Below are positions 8,295 to 17,816 of a stretch of 41,453 nt of DNA, in pieces. Position 1 is the first letter of the stretch, and each line of letters begins with the position of its first letter. The stretch spans positions 1 through 41,453 of the forward strand of contig AYTS01000059.1 in NCBI GenBank assembly GCA_002009475.1, read 5' to 3'. Both the position numbers and the translations under genes were made by a program. The stretch comes from Candidatus Brocadia carolinensis. GTDB lineage: Bacteria > Planctomycetota > Brocadiia > Brocadiales > Brocadiaceae. Under the pieces are notes generated by a model. The model worked only from the letters and a program-made list of their open reading frames with translations, was not told the origin of the DNA and searched no databases.

Positions 8295-8371
<77 letters not shown>

Positions 8372-8754
8372 ATAAAGTCATGAGTGTCGTTTGCCACAAA
8401 GAACACCGAAGACACAGAAATTTTAGAGAACCTGAAGATTTACGATTTGTGATTTCACCAGAATAGCAAACCATAAATCTGTCTGTTTTCTTCGCGCCCT
8501 TCGCGCCTTTGTGTCAAGCTAAATTCATATTATAAATTCCATGTTAAAAATTGCAACGCAATTCTTTTCGTATAAATCCAGCTAAATTAAATTACCTTTC
8601 AGGTTGACATATTCTAAAACCTCTGTTAATCTAGCGCACACGTACCTCAATGCAAGAGAAACCGTACATCCTATCCATGAGAAAAATTTCGGGCTTTAAA
8701 AGCCGGTATTCAATACGTATTCCAGAATGAACCATGTGGCTAAGAGATGATACC
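8372..8754. other. Intergenic gap with degenerate inverted repeat
   Basis: No gene is visible. Near 8391-8420 (CACAAAGAACACCGAAG) and 8480-8520 (TTCGCGCCTTTGTGTC) lie two stretches that are partly complementary, probably a decayed dispersed element. A possible promoter for the next gene is listed separately. Confidence 0.4.
8604..8632 (+). promoter_or_regulatory. Possible sigma-70 promoter
   Basis: A perfect TTGACA at 8604-8609 is followed after 17 bases by TAATCT, a poor -10 box. It would leave a leader of about 120 bases before the membrane-protein gene at 8755. Weak support because of the -10. Confidence 0.3.
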
Positions 8755-9516
8755 ATGATATATTTTTCCTTAGCGATTGGACTTATCCTGATTATTTTTC
8801 TTAGTTTTGCAATCTACGGACTGTGGGTAAAGTACATTCATGATAAAACGATTCGCGGATTTCTCTTCCCCGGTACGATGGCACATGAACTTAGCCATGC
8901 CTTTGTATGTCTTATTACGGGCACGACGATTACCGAATTGAATCTATTCACAACGGACAGCGCTGGAATTAAATACGATAAACCCAAGATTCCTGTCCTC
9001 TTTGATTTTGCAATTGCCGCTGCCCCTCTTTTTGGCTGTGCCTTTTGCATCTTTTTTCTATCAAAGATGCTTGGCAACCCCATCCATTTCGATGATGCAT
9101 TTCCCAAGGAGATTCACTTTACCTTGAAGGGTTTTTTTGATTTACTCCGGCACTTGCTTGACACGGTATGGGGTACCTTCAATAGTTTTAAAAAAGAGTT
9201 CCAGATAAAGGATGTACGCCACATCTTATTCCTGGTCACACTCATTATATTTGCTATTTCCATAGCACCTCACAAGCAGGATATTAAATATCTTGTTCTT
9301 GGGTTTACGATAATTGCCATTATTCTCTTCTTTCTTGATAAAGCCGGTATTCATTTATTAAAATACGGCTGGTGGAAATATTTTATACAAGAATCATGGC
9401 AACTTACCACCACCATTATTGCTGCTCTCACAACCCTGCTTTCAGTAACTTTAATTATCATGGGTTTTATCAAGGCATACAGGCTGACATTTGGACAGAA
9501 AGGTACCAAGAAATAA
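8755..9516 (+). CDS. Integral membrane protein with HExxH motif (M50-like putative metalloprotease)
   Basis: About 253 residues, largely hydrophobic. Helices lie near the N-terminus (IYFSLAIGLILIIFLSFAIY), around residues 80-105, and in the C-terminal half. The first cytosolic segment carries AHELSHAFVCLITG, an HExxH zinc motif followed by small residues, as in the site-2-protease/M50B-like membrane peptidases. The third zinc ligand (usually an Asp in a later helix) is not obvious, so activity is unproven. The start is the ATG at 8755, preceded by AAGAGA; an upstream ATG at 8734 has no ribosome site. Its end overlaps the start region of the methyltransferase gene by about 25 bases. Confidence 0.6.
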   Translation: MIYFSLAIGLILIIFLSFAIYGLWVKYIHDKTIRGFLFPGTMAHELSHAFVCLITGTTITELNLFTTDSAGIKYDKPKIPVLFDFAIAAAPLFGCAFCIFFLSKMLGNPIHFDDAFPKEIHFTLKGFFDLLRHLLDTVWGTFNSFKKEFQIKDVRHILFLVTLIIFAISIAPHKQDIKYLVLGFTIIAIILFFLDKAGIHLLKYGWWKYFIQESWQLTTTIIAALTTLLSVTLIIMGFIKAYRLTFGQKGTKK

Positions 9517-10090
9517 TTTAGAAATACATTTCAGCAGTTTTTCTTCCCCGGTGGGCGATGTGTACGTTGCAAAAAGCACAAAAGGAATCTGCCGTATTTC
9601 ATTCCCCCACAAAGGAGAAGAAGATTTTCTGCGTTCTTTCTTTCAATCCATCTCATCTCGTGCAAAGAAGACCGGAGCAAATTTAAAAATTCAGCGAAAC
9701 GACTCCCTGCTCAAGGCTGAAACAGATGTCTTAAAAGAGTATTTTCAGGGCAGGCAGGTATCTTTCAATTTTCCTCTGGATTTGGCCCAGGGCACGCCGT
9801 TTCAACAGAAAGTATGGAAAAAACTCAGGGAAATTCCTTACGGAGAATGCCGATCGTATAAGTGGGTAGCGAAAGAAATCGGACAACCTTTGGCTGCAAG
9901 GGCCGTGGGCATGGCAAATAACAAAAACCCTGTACCCCCCATTGTCCCCTGCCATAGAGTTATCGGTTCCGACGGCTCGTTAACCGGATATGCCTCCGGA
10001 ATCTCTGTAAAAAAGCAATTATTAGAAATGGAATGCCACACGATTCATGGCGGTAGTATTCTGGACACAATACTTGAGTGTAAATACTGA
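9491..10090 (+). CDS. ogt: Methylated-DNA-protein-cysteine S-methyltransferase
   Basis: This suicide repair protein removes methyl groups from O6-methylguanine by transferring them to its own Cys. The acceptor motif PCHRVIGSDGSLTGYASG is intact, with the acceptor at C154, and the DNA-binding helix-turn-helix region is ahead of it (FQQKVWKKLREIPYGE, AARAVGMANNKNP with the arginine finger). At 199 residues it is slightly longer than typical Ogt (about 165-180), with a tail after the active domain. No ATG precedes the domain, so I accept TTG 9491 inside the upstream gene, which implies translational coupling. Whether it should be called ogt or a generic MGMT cannot be settled from the sequence. 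Confidence 0.88.
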   Translation: MDRKVPRNNLEIHFSSFSSPVGDVYVAKSTKGICRISFPHKGEEDFLRSFFQSISSRAKKTGANLKIQRNDSLLKAETDVLKEYFQGRQVSFNFPLDLAQGTPFQQKVWKKLREIPYGECRSYKWVAKEIGQPLAARAVGMANNKNPVPPIVPCHRVIGSDGSLTGYASGISVKKQLLEMECHTIHGGSILDTILECKY

Positions 10091-10511
10091 CCATCCGATC
10101 AGTGCAAGCCACTGTTTCAGATACACGGCGATGTATCAGATGCCTTCCTCTATGAGGGAATGAAGTCCCAGGTAATGGTGGTAACGGATGAGTTTATCCC
10201 ATGGATATCTTTCTCACTGCTGATGGGTCTTACTTCAACATCGTGGAGATGTTCTCTGCTTGTCGTGCTTTTTCTTGCCCCTTCGTGGTTCATGAAAATT
10301 GCATACTTGAACCGTTTTGAAAAAGTCAGTTTATTTTCCTTCTTTTTTACCTATAGTTACTTGCAGTTATTTTTGATGTAGACTTGGAATTAAGGCACTG
10401 TCATTTGCGTCATATACCACCTCCATGGTTTATCCTTTCGCACGATATAAACATCTCTTAGAAATACAAGGTAAGATTTTCATCCGCGTTACCTGGTTTT
10501 AATTTTTGATT
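10091..10511. other. Intergenic gap without recognised gene
   Basis: A 73-codon plus-strand frame at 10160-10381 is hydrophobic but has no ribosome site, no conserved look and ordinary non-coding base use. I see nothing else to annotate before repeat B. Confidence 0.4.
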
Positions 10512-10736
10512 CCATAGCGCAGCAACGCCGCAACCAAATTCCCCGTTGTGAAAGCGGGAGATTGCTTCGGAAAAGACCCCTCGCAATGACACAGGCTATG
10601 CTGTGATGCGTTGTCATTGCGAGCGAAGCGAAGCAATCTTTCTCTCATAAACAATCTGTACCGCCTGATAAGGGGTAGATAGGGTTGCAAAAAAAACATG
10701 CAAAAAAAAGAAGTTTTTACACGGTAATACTATAAT
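10512..10736 (+). repeat. Dispersed palindromic repeat B, copy 1
   Basis: A unit of about 225 bp starting CATAGCGCAGCAA and ending TTTTTACACGGTAATACTATAAT-like sequence. Its core is a long imperfect palindrome: GATTGCTTCG (10560-10569) through CTCGCAATGACA, a short spacer, then TGTCATTGCGAGCGAAG and CGAAGCAATC (10629-10638). Near-identical copies lie at 26697-26923 and, inverted, at 31804-32033; a degraded one at 40818-41114. The copy ends exactly at the stop codon of pyrF. Confidence 0.85.
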
Positions 10737-11696
10737 CATTGTTCGAGCATATTTCTTATTTCTTTATTCATCTTCACTATTGCCTCTTCTGTGGCGTTTT
10801 TCCATGAGCTTGTGCCGTATTTGTCCGTCCAGGGGGAAACAGTGTATGCATAAAGTATGGATCGGGAGGCATTGATAATTGCCCCCAGGCCGTCCGGATT
10901 GAAACAATATTTGATATCTTTTGCCGTGGCGCCCTGGGCACCGTAACCGGGCACAAGGAAATATGCTGTGGGCATAATTTTCCGCAAGATTGATATCTCA
11001 TGTGAAAAGGTGGCGCCAACAACGGCTCCAACGGCACTGTATCCCTGTTTGCCAATGAAATCTTTGCCCCATACGTGTGTCTTTTCCGCTATAATCTCAT
11101 GGAGTTTTTTCTCTCCGCACAGAATGTCCTGAAATTCTCCAGAGTCTGGATTTGATGTTTTTACAAGGACAAATATGCCTTTCTTATACTTTTGTGCCGT
11201 TCGGATAAAGGGGAGTAAACTGTCGGTTCCTAAGTATGGGTTAACGGTTATAGCATCTGCGTCGAATGGAGCTTCAACACCATGGTTTATGCTCACTTTT
11301 CCTATATGGGCATCGGCATATGCCTCAGCAGTACTAGGGACATCACTCCTTTTTACATCGCCAATTACGATTAACCCTCTTCGTTTAGCATACTGGATGG
11401 TTTCTGTGTATGCCCAAATACCCCACCAACCGTAAAGTTCATAAAATGCAATCTGAGGTTTAACCATACTCACATGCGGTGCAATAAGGTCGATAACCTG
11501 TATATTAAATTCCAGAATAACCCGTGAGGCATATTCAAGGACCTGTTTTTGTGAACCTGAGAATTTCTGTTTAATGGTTTCGGGGATGAGTTTGAAATGG
11601 GGATCTAAACCTACTACCACACAGCTATTTTTTTTCACGGATGGCTGCGATAAGCTGGTCGGCAAAATTTTCTCTGAGGTCAGAGTCTACAGCCAA
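10736..11696 (-). CDS. pyrF: Orotidine 5'-phosphate decarboxylase, frame broken in an A8 run
   Basis: The enzyme makes UMP from OMP, the last step of de novo pyrimidine synthesis. The catalytic motif GDVKRSDV and the phosphate-binding region (LVPGYGAQGAT, GLGAIINASRS) show the longer 'type 2' PyrF group of about 300 residues. The frame as it stands opens only at a TTG (11665) giving MPTSLSQPSVKKNSC. A different frame upstream encodes the expected family N-terminus DLRENFADQLIAAIREK, preceded by TTG 11694-11696 and AAGGA about 8 bases before it. The two join if one base is removed from the T8 run 11628-11635 (A8 on the coding strand). I annotate one gene of about 319 residues across the break. 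Confidence 0.88.
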
Positions 11697-11731
11697 GTTT
11701 GTTTTCCTTAATTCAATTCTTACCTGAGCAA

Positions 11732-12295
11732 TTAGAGTGATAAAAAATTTTGAAGAAGTTTTGGACCTTCTGTGGTTAAAAAGGATTCGGGATGAAACTG
11801 CACCCCTTCTAAGGGATATTCCTTGTGGCGAATACCCATGATCTCGTCATCATCTGCTCTAGCCGTAACTTCAAGGCAATCAGGGAGAGTGTCTTCTTTT
11901 ACAATAAGGGAATGATAACGCGTTGCTTCAAAAGGATTTGAAAGGTCTTTGAAAATCGTTTTACCATCGTGCATGATCATGGATATCTTGCCGTGCATGA
12001 GTCGTCGCGCCCGTACTACATCCGCTCCATACGTGTACGCGATGCACTGATGGCCCAAACAGACCCCAAGAATTGGTATTTTGCCGGAAAATCGTTTTAT
12101 GATGTCATTAGAAATGCCGGCTTCCTTTGGGGTACAAGGACCGGGGGATATGATGATATGATCCGGATTTTTTCTCTCTATTTCATCAAGACCGACCTTG
12201 TCATTTCTAAAGACTTCCATCTTTGCGCCAAATGCACCGATTTGTTGGACAAGATTATATGTGAAGGAGTCGTAATTATCGATAATGAGTACCAT
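11732..12295 (-). CDS. trpG: Glutamine amidotransferase of anthranilate / aminodeoxychorismate synthase
   Basis: A 187-residue class I glutamine amidotransferase that supplies ammonia to TrpE (tryptophan) or PabB (folate). The triad is complete: C79 in GVCLGHQ, H168 and E170 in FHPES. The family signatures IIDNYDSFTYNL, SPGPCTP and YHSL are all there. In many bacteria one subunit serves both pathways, and neither trpE nor pabB is next to it, so trpG and pabA remain alternatives. The start is ATG 12295, with AAGGAAAT about a dozen bases upstream; a TTG 12 codons earlier is less likely. It is read in the same direction as pyrF, 35 bases away from the extended pyrF start, so an operon is likely. 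Confidence 0.88.
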   Translation of the reverse strand: MVLIIDNYDSFTYNLVQQIGAFGAKMEVFRNDKVGLDEIERKNPDHIIISPGPCTPKEAGISNDIIKRFSGKIPILGVCLGHQCIAYTYGADVVRARRLMHGKISMIMHDGKTIFKDLSNPFEATRYHSLIVKEDTLPDCLEVTARADDDEIMGIRHKEYPLEGVQFHPESFLTTEGPKLLQNFLSL

Positions 12296-12417
12296 ATCTA
12301 TTTTTATTTCCTTGCTTTGAGATATTAACAAAATAAATTTTGAATATCAAAAGGATTTTCAGCAGGAAATCAGTTCTTTCAGTAATTTGTGATAAATACC
12401 CGTGCAATAAAAACAAC

Positions 12418-12446
12418 TTGACAACAATAGTTTTTTTTGTTACATT
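12418..12446 (+). promoter_or_regulatory. Sigma-70 type promoter of the nusA operon
   Basis: TTGACA at 12418-12423, a 17-base spacer and TACATT at 12441-12446. This is a consensus -35 and a good -10, placing transcription start near 12453 and giving a leader of about 220 bases before nusA. The leader contains a terminator-like hairpin. Confidence 0.55.
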
Positions 12447-12569
12447 TTTAGTCGAATGGACTTTTCAGATAGTCTTAACCAAATTTATGTTAATGGGATA
12501 AGGAAAATGTTTTATTCGTTATAATTTTTCCGTAATTGTTACAGACCGGATTGTTGAGTATCGATTACA

Positions 12570-12594
12570 AAAGTGGGGATAACCCACTTTTTTA
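12570..12594 (+). terminator. Attenuator-like terminator in the nusA leader
   Basis: AAAGTGGG (12570-12577) and CCCACTTT (12583-12590) form a perfect 8-bp stem with loop GATAA, running straight into a T-rich tail (TTTATTTT). Located between the promoter at 12418 and the nusA start, it can act as an intrinsic terminator or attenuator. It could instead end a short transcript from upstream. Confidence 0.55.
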
Positions 12595-12672
12595 TTTTAG
12601 GGATAGCAATATTTCCTGAAAAAATATTTCAGTCGGTGTTGAATTAGCTGATATTGATAAAAAAAGGTATGT

Positions 12673-13748
12673 ATGGACAAAGAAAGTTTATTACGCCTGG
12701 TTGATAGCCTGCACAGGGATAAAGAAATTGCCAAGGATGTTGTGTTTCAGGGGATAGAGGCAGCCCTAACTACTGCTGCCCGAAAGCATTTTAAATCCCA
12801 TGAAATGGTTTCTATTCAAATAGACAGAAACACAGGAGAAATTTTGGCAAAGGAAGGCGACCGTACCATCGATCCGTCAGAATTAGGCAGGATTACGGCA
12901 CAAACCGCAAAACAAGTCATAATACAGAAGATACGGGAAGCTGAACGGGATGTAATATATGATGACTTTATCAGCAGGAGAGGAACTATCGTTAGCGGTA
13001 CGGTACAAAGGTTTGAAGGTTCTGCAATCATTATTAATCTGGGCAAAACAGAAGGCACCTTGCAAAGATCAGAACAGATTGAAGGTGAGCATTATAACAT
13101 GAATGAACGTGTCAGAACGGTTGTTTTTGATGTAAAAAAAATAGGTTCACGGGTCAGGATTTTGCTTTCAAGGACACATCCTGATTTTGTCCGGAGACTT
13201 TTTGAACTGGAAGTGCCAGAAATTGCAGAAAACACGATTGAAATTAAAGCGCTGGCCAGGGAGCCTGGTCACAGAACCAAGATCTCCGTTGCATCAAGTG
13301 ATCCGAATGTTGACTGCGTTGGCGCATGTGTTGGGGTGCGCGGTTCCCGGATCAAGAATATTGTGGATGAATTAAACGGTGAGAAAATCGATATAATCCG
13401 ATGGAGTGATGAACCAGAGGTACTGTTACCTAACGCGCTGAAACCTGCAGAAGTTCCGGGATTATTTTATCTGCCGAGAATCAGGTTGCGACCATTGTGG
13501 TACCAAATGATCAACTTTCTTTAGCAATAGGCAAAAGGGGACAAAATGTGCGTTTGGCGTCCCGGCTGACTTCATGGGACATTGACATCATTACTGAATC
13601 AGAATTTGAAGAAAGACAAAAGACCAGTACAGAAGGATTAACAGAAGTCGCTGAATTGAACAAAAAACCCGCTGATAATGTGGTTACGACAACCACAGAA
13701 TCTGGCGAGCATATACAAGCGGGAGAAGAAAAAGAGGAAGTTGTGTAA
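12673..13748 (+). CDS. nusA: Transcription termination/antitermination protein NusA, one base missing
   Basis: NusA binds RNA polymerase and nascent RNA to control pausing, termination and antitermination. Residues 1-100 are the polymerase-binding domain, followed by the S1 domain ([25 protein letters not shown] split by a few residues), KH1 (around [20 protein letters not shown]) and KH2 ([18 protein letters not shown]). The frame breaks near 13453: the first frame ends in unrelated residues at 13524, while KH2 continues in another frame to TAA 13746-13748. Inserting a single base at GTTCCGGG gives AEVSSGIIL-type sequence and a 358-residue protein. Since NusA is generally essential, error in the sequence is likely. 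The AAAAGG before ATG 12673 fits a ribosome site. rimP, the usual upstream partner, is absent. Confidence 0.9.
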
Positions 13749-13777
13749 AAGGGTCTATCTTGTTATTAGGAGTTTAG

Positions 13778-16021
13778 ATGGGAAATATCCGGATCAGTTT
13801 ACTTGCAAAAGAGCTGGGGATTAAGAGCAACCTATTGATTGATAAGTGTCATGAAAAGGGCTTGTCTCACATTACTCACCACGCGAATACTTTGATTCCC
13901 GAGCAAGCGGAAATGATAAGACAATTGTTCAAACCTCTTCCTAGCGTAGCTCCTACCAAGGATGAGCCGAAAGTTAAAGAGCCTCTTGTGCCCCGTGAGG
14001 TTAAGCAAAAAGAGGTTGAGCAAAAAAAGGAAGATAAAACAGCTGCGCAAACGAGTAGCAGTGTCAGAGTTGTTCAACCCGCAAAAATTGTGAGAATTCC
14101 CAAAGGTCCCCCCCAGCCACAGCGAATGGTAAAAGTAGCTCCGACAAAAACATTCTGGAAGAAGAAACGGCCTCCATCTTTTATGCCAACCAAGAGGAAA
14201 GAGCAGGAAGCGGAAACCGTAGATCTGCAAAAACCGGCAGTAAAGGAAAAAGAAACAAAGATTGTTATGGAACCGCCTATAACCGTAAAAGACCTTTCCT
14301 CAAAATTAGGGATCCGTGCCAATGAAATTATTACCAAGCTGCTTCTTGGGCATAATGTACGATCGACGATTAACCAGATATTAGCTGAGGATATTGTACA
14401 GTTGTTAGGCATTGAGTACGGAGTGGAAATTGAAATCAAAAAAAAGGAAATGGTGGAAGAACGCGATTTCATTGCCGAACAGATTTCTACAAAAGCTGAG
14501 GATATGGTGTATCGTGCGCCAATTGTGACTTTTTTGGGACATGTTGACCACGGAAAGACATCGCTCCTAGATAGTATTCGTCAAACAAACGTGGCGGCTG
14601 GTGAAGTAGGTGGGATTACGCAGCATATTGGTGCGTATAAGGTGGAAATGAACGGGAAACATGTGGTTTTTCTTGATACACCTGGCCACGAAGCTTTTAC
14701 CGCCATGAGGGCTCGAGGTGCAAATATTACGGATGTGGTGGTGCTGGTAGTGGCCGCCGATGATGGAGTAATGCCTCAAACGGAGGAGGCGTTAAATCAT
14801 GCCAAAGCCGCCAATGTGCCGATTGTGGTAGCCGTGAACAAGATTGATAAGCCGGGCGCCAATCCTTTGCGCGTAAAACAACAGCTTGCAAATTTAGAAT
14901 TAATTTCTGAGGAATGGGGCGGAAAGACGCAATTTGTTGAGACTTCTGCCACCACAAAAAAGGGTATTAACGTTTTACTTGAAAGACTTTTGCTGGAATC
15001 TGAAATTCTGGAACTGAAGGCTAATCCCAGGAATCCGGCACGAGGTGTTGTGTTGGAGGCCCATTTAAGCGAAGGACGTGGTGTTGTTGCCAATGTCTTA
15101 ATTCAAGACGGCACTTTGCACCAGGGCGATATTATCTTATGTGGAAAAACCTTTGGCAGGGTACGCCTTATTACTACCGACAGAGGGATTGAAGTACAGG
15201 AGGCAGGTCCGACCACGCCGGTAGCCGTCTCTGATTTCTCAGCGGTTCCTGAGGCAGGGGATAAATTTTATGTTGTTGGCGACATACAAAAGGCTCGAGA
15301 AATTGCCCAGGAGAGACAAAAGAAAGACCGTGAAAACGCCCTTGCAAAATATCAACATGTTACCCTGGATAGCCTCTACTCAAAAATTGCCGAGGGAAAA
15401 GTAAAGGAAATCAAGGTGATTTTAAAGGCCGACTATAAGGGTTCTGTCGAAGTGCTGAAAAAAGCGCTAGAAGAGCTTTCCACACCAGAAATTAAAGTGA
15501 AAATATTGCACTGCGGTGTCGGTGGTATTACAGAATCTGATGTGTTGCTCGCGGATGCATCGGATGCAATTGTAATTGGATTTTATGTGACGACGGAGGA
15601 TAAAGCACGTATTCTGGCGGAGGACAAAGGGGTAGATGTCAGGCTGTATAAAATTATCTACGATGCGACAAATGAAATAAAAGCAGCCATGGAAGGTATG
15701 TTGGAACCGGAATCCAAAGAAGTTGTATTAGGTCAGGTTGAAATAAGGCAAGTTTACAATATATCAAAGTTTGGCAACGTCGCTGGCTGTTATGTAAAGA
15801 CAGGCAAAATCACAAGGAACTCATCTGTTCGCCTGATTCGTGATGCTATTATTATCTATGATGGGAAATTGGAGTCATTAAAGATTGTTAAAGATGATGT
15901 TAAAGAGGTTAGGGCAGGGTTTGAATGTGGGTTGAAAATTGCTAATTATAACGATATTAAAGTAGGAGATATTGTGGAGGCCTACGAGGTGCAAAAGTTT
16001 GCTCGGTCATTACCCGTGTAA
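13778..16021 (+). CDS. infB: Translation initiation factor IF-2
   Basis: This 747-residue GTPase brings initiator tRNA to the small ribosomal subunit. The N-terminus has an IF2-N module ([19 protein letters not shown]), then a Lys/Glu/Pro-rich linker to about residue 160, a second IF2-N module ([22 protein letters not shown]), and the GTPase: G1 GHVDHGKTS near 253, G3 DTPGH near 299, G4 NKID near 354. Domains II to IV follow, with the initiator-binding C2 domain at the end. The reading frame is intact, unlike nusA before it. AGGAG stands just before the ATG, and the 29-base gap from nusA fits one operon. Confidence 0.96.
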   Translation: MGNIRISLLAKELGIKSNLLIDKCHEKGLSHITHHANTLIPEQAEMIRQLFKPLPSVAPTKDEPKVKEPLVPREVKQKEVEQKKEDKTAAQTSSSVRVVQPAKIVRIPKGPPQPQRMVKVAPTKTFWKKKRPPSFMPTKRKEQEAETVDLQKPAVKEKETKIVMEPPITVKDLSSKLGIRANEIITKLLLGHNVRSTINQILAEDIVQLLGIEYGVEIEIKKKEMVEERDFIAEQISTKAEDMVYRAPIVTFLGHVDHGKTSLLDSIRQTNVAAGEVGGITQHIGAYKVEMNGKHVVFLDTPGHEAFTAMRARGANITDVVVLVVAADDGVMPQTEEALNHAKAANVPIVVAVNKIDKPGANPLRVKQQLANLELISEEWGGKTQFVETSATTKKGINVLLERLLLESEILELKANPRNPARGVVLEAHLSEGRGVVANVLIQDGTLHQGDIILCGKTFGRVRLITTDRGIEVQEAGPTTPVAVSDFSAVPEAGDKFYVVGDIQKAREIAQERQKKDRENALAKYQHVTLDSLYSKIAEGKVKEIKVILKADYKGSVEVLKKALEELSTPEIKVKILHCGVGGITESDVLLADASDAIVIGFYVTTEDKARILAEDKGVDVRLYKIIYDATNEIKAAMEGMLEPESKEVVLGQVEIRQVYNISKFGNVAGCYVKTGKITRNSSVRLIRDAIIIYDGKLESLKIVKDDVKEVRAGFECGLKIANYNDIKVGDIVEAYEVQKFARSLPV

Positions 16022-16131
16022 AAAAAAGCATTGTCCTTTTCAGTTGATTACGATGGCAGGAAAAAGATATTCTATCTCATAATTCGTCTCGTGTGCAATT
16101 CAGGTATTAAGAGTTGTAGCTATCGTGAACT

Positions 16132-16443
16132 ATGAATCTGGAGTTTCTTAAATCTGACGATGCCGTAGTTGGGGTTTTAAATGTTCGATTAGTAATCCGC
16201 AGTGCACATACGTTAAAAGACAAGCGGCGCATTGTGAAAAGCCTGAAGGATCGTATTAAAAATAATTTCAATGTCTCCATCTCAGAAATTGGCACCTTAG
16301 ATCATTGTCAATATGCCCGATTAGGAATTGCAATGATAGGAAATGATAAAAAGTATTTGAACAGTACGTTATCGAGCTTACTGAATATGTTCCGTGTCGC
16401 AATTTCTGTTGAACTGGTTGATTATCACCTCGAATTTATTTAA
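16132..16443 (+). CDS. DUF503 (YlxP-like) protein
   Basis: A 103-residue protein of the small DUF503 family. The signature VGVLNVRLVIRSAHTLKDKRRIVKSLKDRIKN-type start (basic helix after the first strand), ISEIG, and the final LVDYHLEFI are all seen. Members commonly sit between infB and rbfA, exactly as here, and are thought to be ribosome-associated, but the function is not established. There is an N-terminal extension of about 11 residues (MNLEFLKSDDA) before the usual first strand; no strong ribosome site decides between ATG 16132 and a later start. Confidence 0.8.
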   Translation: MNLEFLKSDDAVVGVLNVRLVIRSAHTLKDKRRIVKSLKDRIKNNFNVSISEIGTLDHCQYARLGIAMIGNDKKYLNSTLSSLLNMFRVAISVELVDYHLEFI

Positions 16444-16529
16444 TCCATACCTCCAATATACGCAGTCATCTACTCAATCCTTTTGTGAATGTATTCTTTC
16501 CATTATTTATAAAAAGACGGAGGTTGATT

Positions 16530-16907
16530 ATGACGTCAAGAAGAAGCGAACGGTTGGCGGAATCAATTAAACAGGAAGTGAGTAAAATCATTCTGTATGA
16601 ATTAAAGGATCCGCGAATAAGTTTTATTACCGTAACAAAGGTTGAAATTACACCTGATTTAAAAAATGCAAAAGTTTATATTTCAATATTGGGAGATGAT
16701 GGAACACGCACAAAAACCTTACGGGCGATAGAGCATGCAAAGGGATTCATTCAGTCAAAAGTAGGCGCTCAGTTGCAAATAAGATATACTCCCATCTTGA
16801 CATTTTGTTTGGATGAATCGGTTCAAAAGAGTCTGCATATTTCAAAACTTATTGATGATGCAATAAAAGGCAACGATATAACCATAAAAGGCGAGTTGGA
16901 AGAATGA
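16530..16907 (+). CDS. rbfA: Ribosome-binding factor A
   Basis: RbfA matures the 30S subunit by binding helix 1 of 16S rRNA. The protein starts MTSRRSERLAESIKQEVSKII, continues with DPRISFITVTKVEITPDL and the strand KNAKVYISILG, and has the KH-type end LRIRYTP-like IRYTPILTFCLDES. The length of 125 residues is normal. ATG 16530 is chosen because ACGGAGG stands 6-8 bases before it; an upstream in-frame ATG at 16485 would add a non-family hydrophobic stretch. The stop overlaps the hisG start (ATGA at 16904-16907). Confidence 0.92.
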   Translation: MTSRRSERLAESIKQEVSKIILYELKDPRISFITVTKVEITPDLKNAKVYISILGDDGTRTKTLRAIEHAKGFIQSKVGAQLQIRYTPILTFCLDESVQKSLHISKLIDDAIKGNDITIKGELEE

Positions 16908-17777
16908 AAAAATTATATTTAGGTCTACCGAAAGGCAGTCTCCAGGAAGCAACTGTCGAAATGATGAGAAAGGCGGGTTATTCCGTCCACATAAGCCCCC
17001 GGTCTTATTACCCAACGATTGATGACGATGAAATTTCAGTACGATTGATCCGACCTCAGGATATGTCAAGATACGTTGAAAAAGGGATTATTGATGCTGG
17101 TCTTACTGGCGAGGATTGGGTAAAAGAAGCCAGCTCAGACATACGGGTCGTGATAAGTCTGGTATACGCAAAGCAACAGTTAACAAAAGTACGGTGGGTT
17201 TTGGCGGTACCTGAACACTCAGCCATACGCTCTGTAAGCGATTTGCAGAACAAAAAAAATTGCAACAGAGCTGGTAAACGTAACCCGGCAATATCTTGCA
17301 GAGCGCGGGGTAGTTGCTGACATTGAATTTTCTCACGGTGCAACCGAAGCAAAAGCCCCTGATTTAGTCGATGCTATCGTCGAACTTACTGAAACAGGCA
17401 GTAGTCTGAAGGCAAATAAACTCCGTATTATTGAGACGGTTATGGAATCTTCAACCCAGTTTATTGCCAACCATCAGGCATGGAAAGATGAATGGAAACG
17501 TACAAAAATCGAGAACCTTGCAATGCTTTTTGAGGGAGCGATTATTGCCAGGGTAAAAGTAGGATTAAAAATGAATGTCCCGTCCGGTTCCCTGGAGCAA
17601 GTGCTTGCAAAATTGCCTGCATTGAGAAAACCCACCGTTTCTCCTCTATCTGAAGGTGCGGGTTATGCAATAGAAACCGTACTGGACGAAACGGTAGCAA
17701 GAAGCATAACTCCGGAACTAAAAAGGGCCGGAGCCGAAGGGATTATAGAGTATCCGTTAAACAAAGTTATTCTTTAA
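16904..17777 (+). CDS. hisG: ATP phosphoribosyltransferase, long form, frame broken in an A8 run
   Basis: HisG catalyses the first step of histidine synthesis, joining ATP and PRPP. The N-terminal domain begins [23 protein letters not shown] and carries the substrate-binding region; the C-terminal part ([12 protein letters not shown], then [20 protein letters not shown], and [12 protein letters not shown]) is the regulatory HisG-C domain of the long, histidine-inhibited form. The frame breaks at the A8 run 17252-17259: one A less gives [20 protein letters not shown] and restores a 290-residue enzyme. I annotate one gene across the break. The ATG overlaps the rbfA stop, an unusual operon partner for hisG, so translational coupling to the nusA-infB-rbfA run is likely. 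Confidence 0.9.
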
Positions 17778-17816
17778 TATGTGGGAGTGTGACATGTTAA
17801 GGATGTACCAAGAAGT

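Noticed and set aside
10160..10381. 73-codon hydrophobic frame after ogt
   Set aside because: No ribosome site, no operon context and no conserved features; probably chance.
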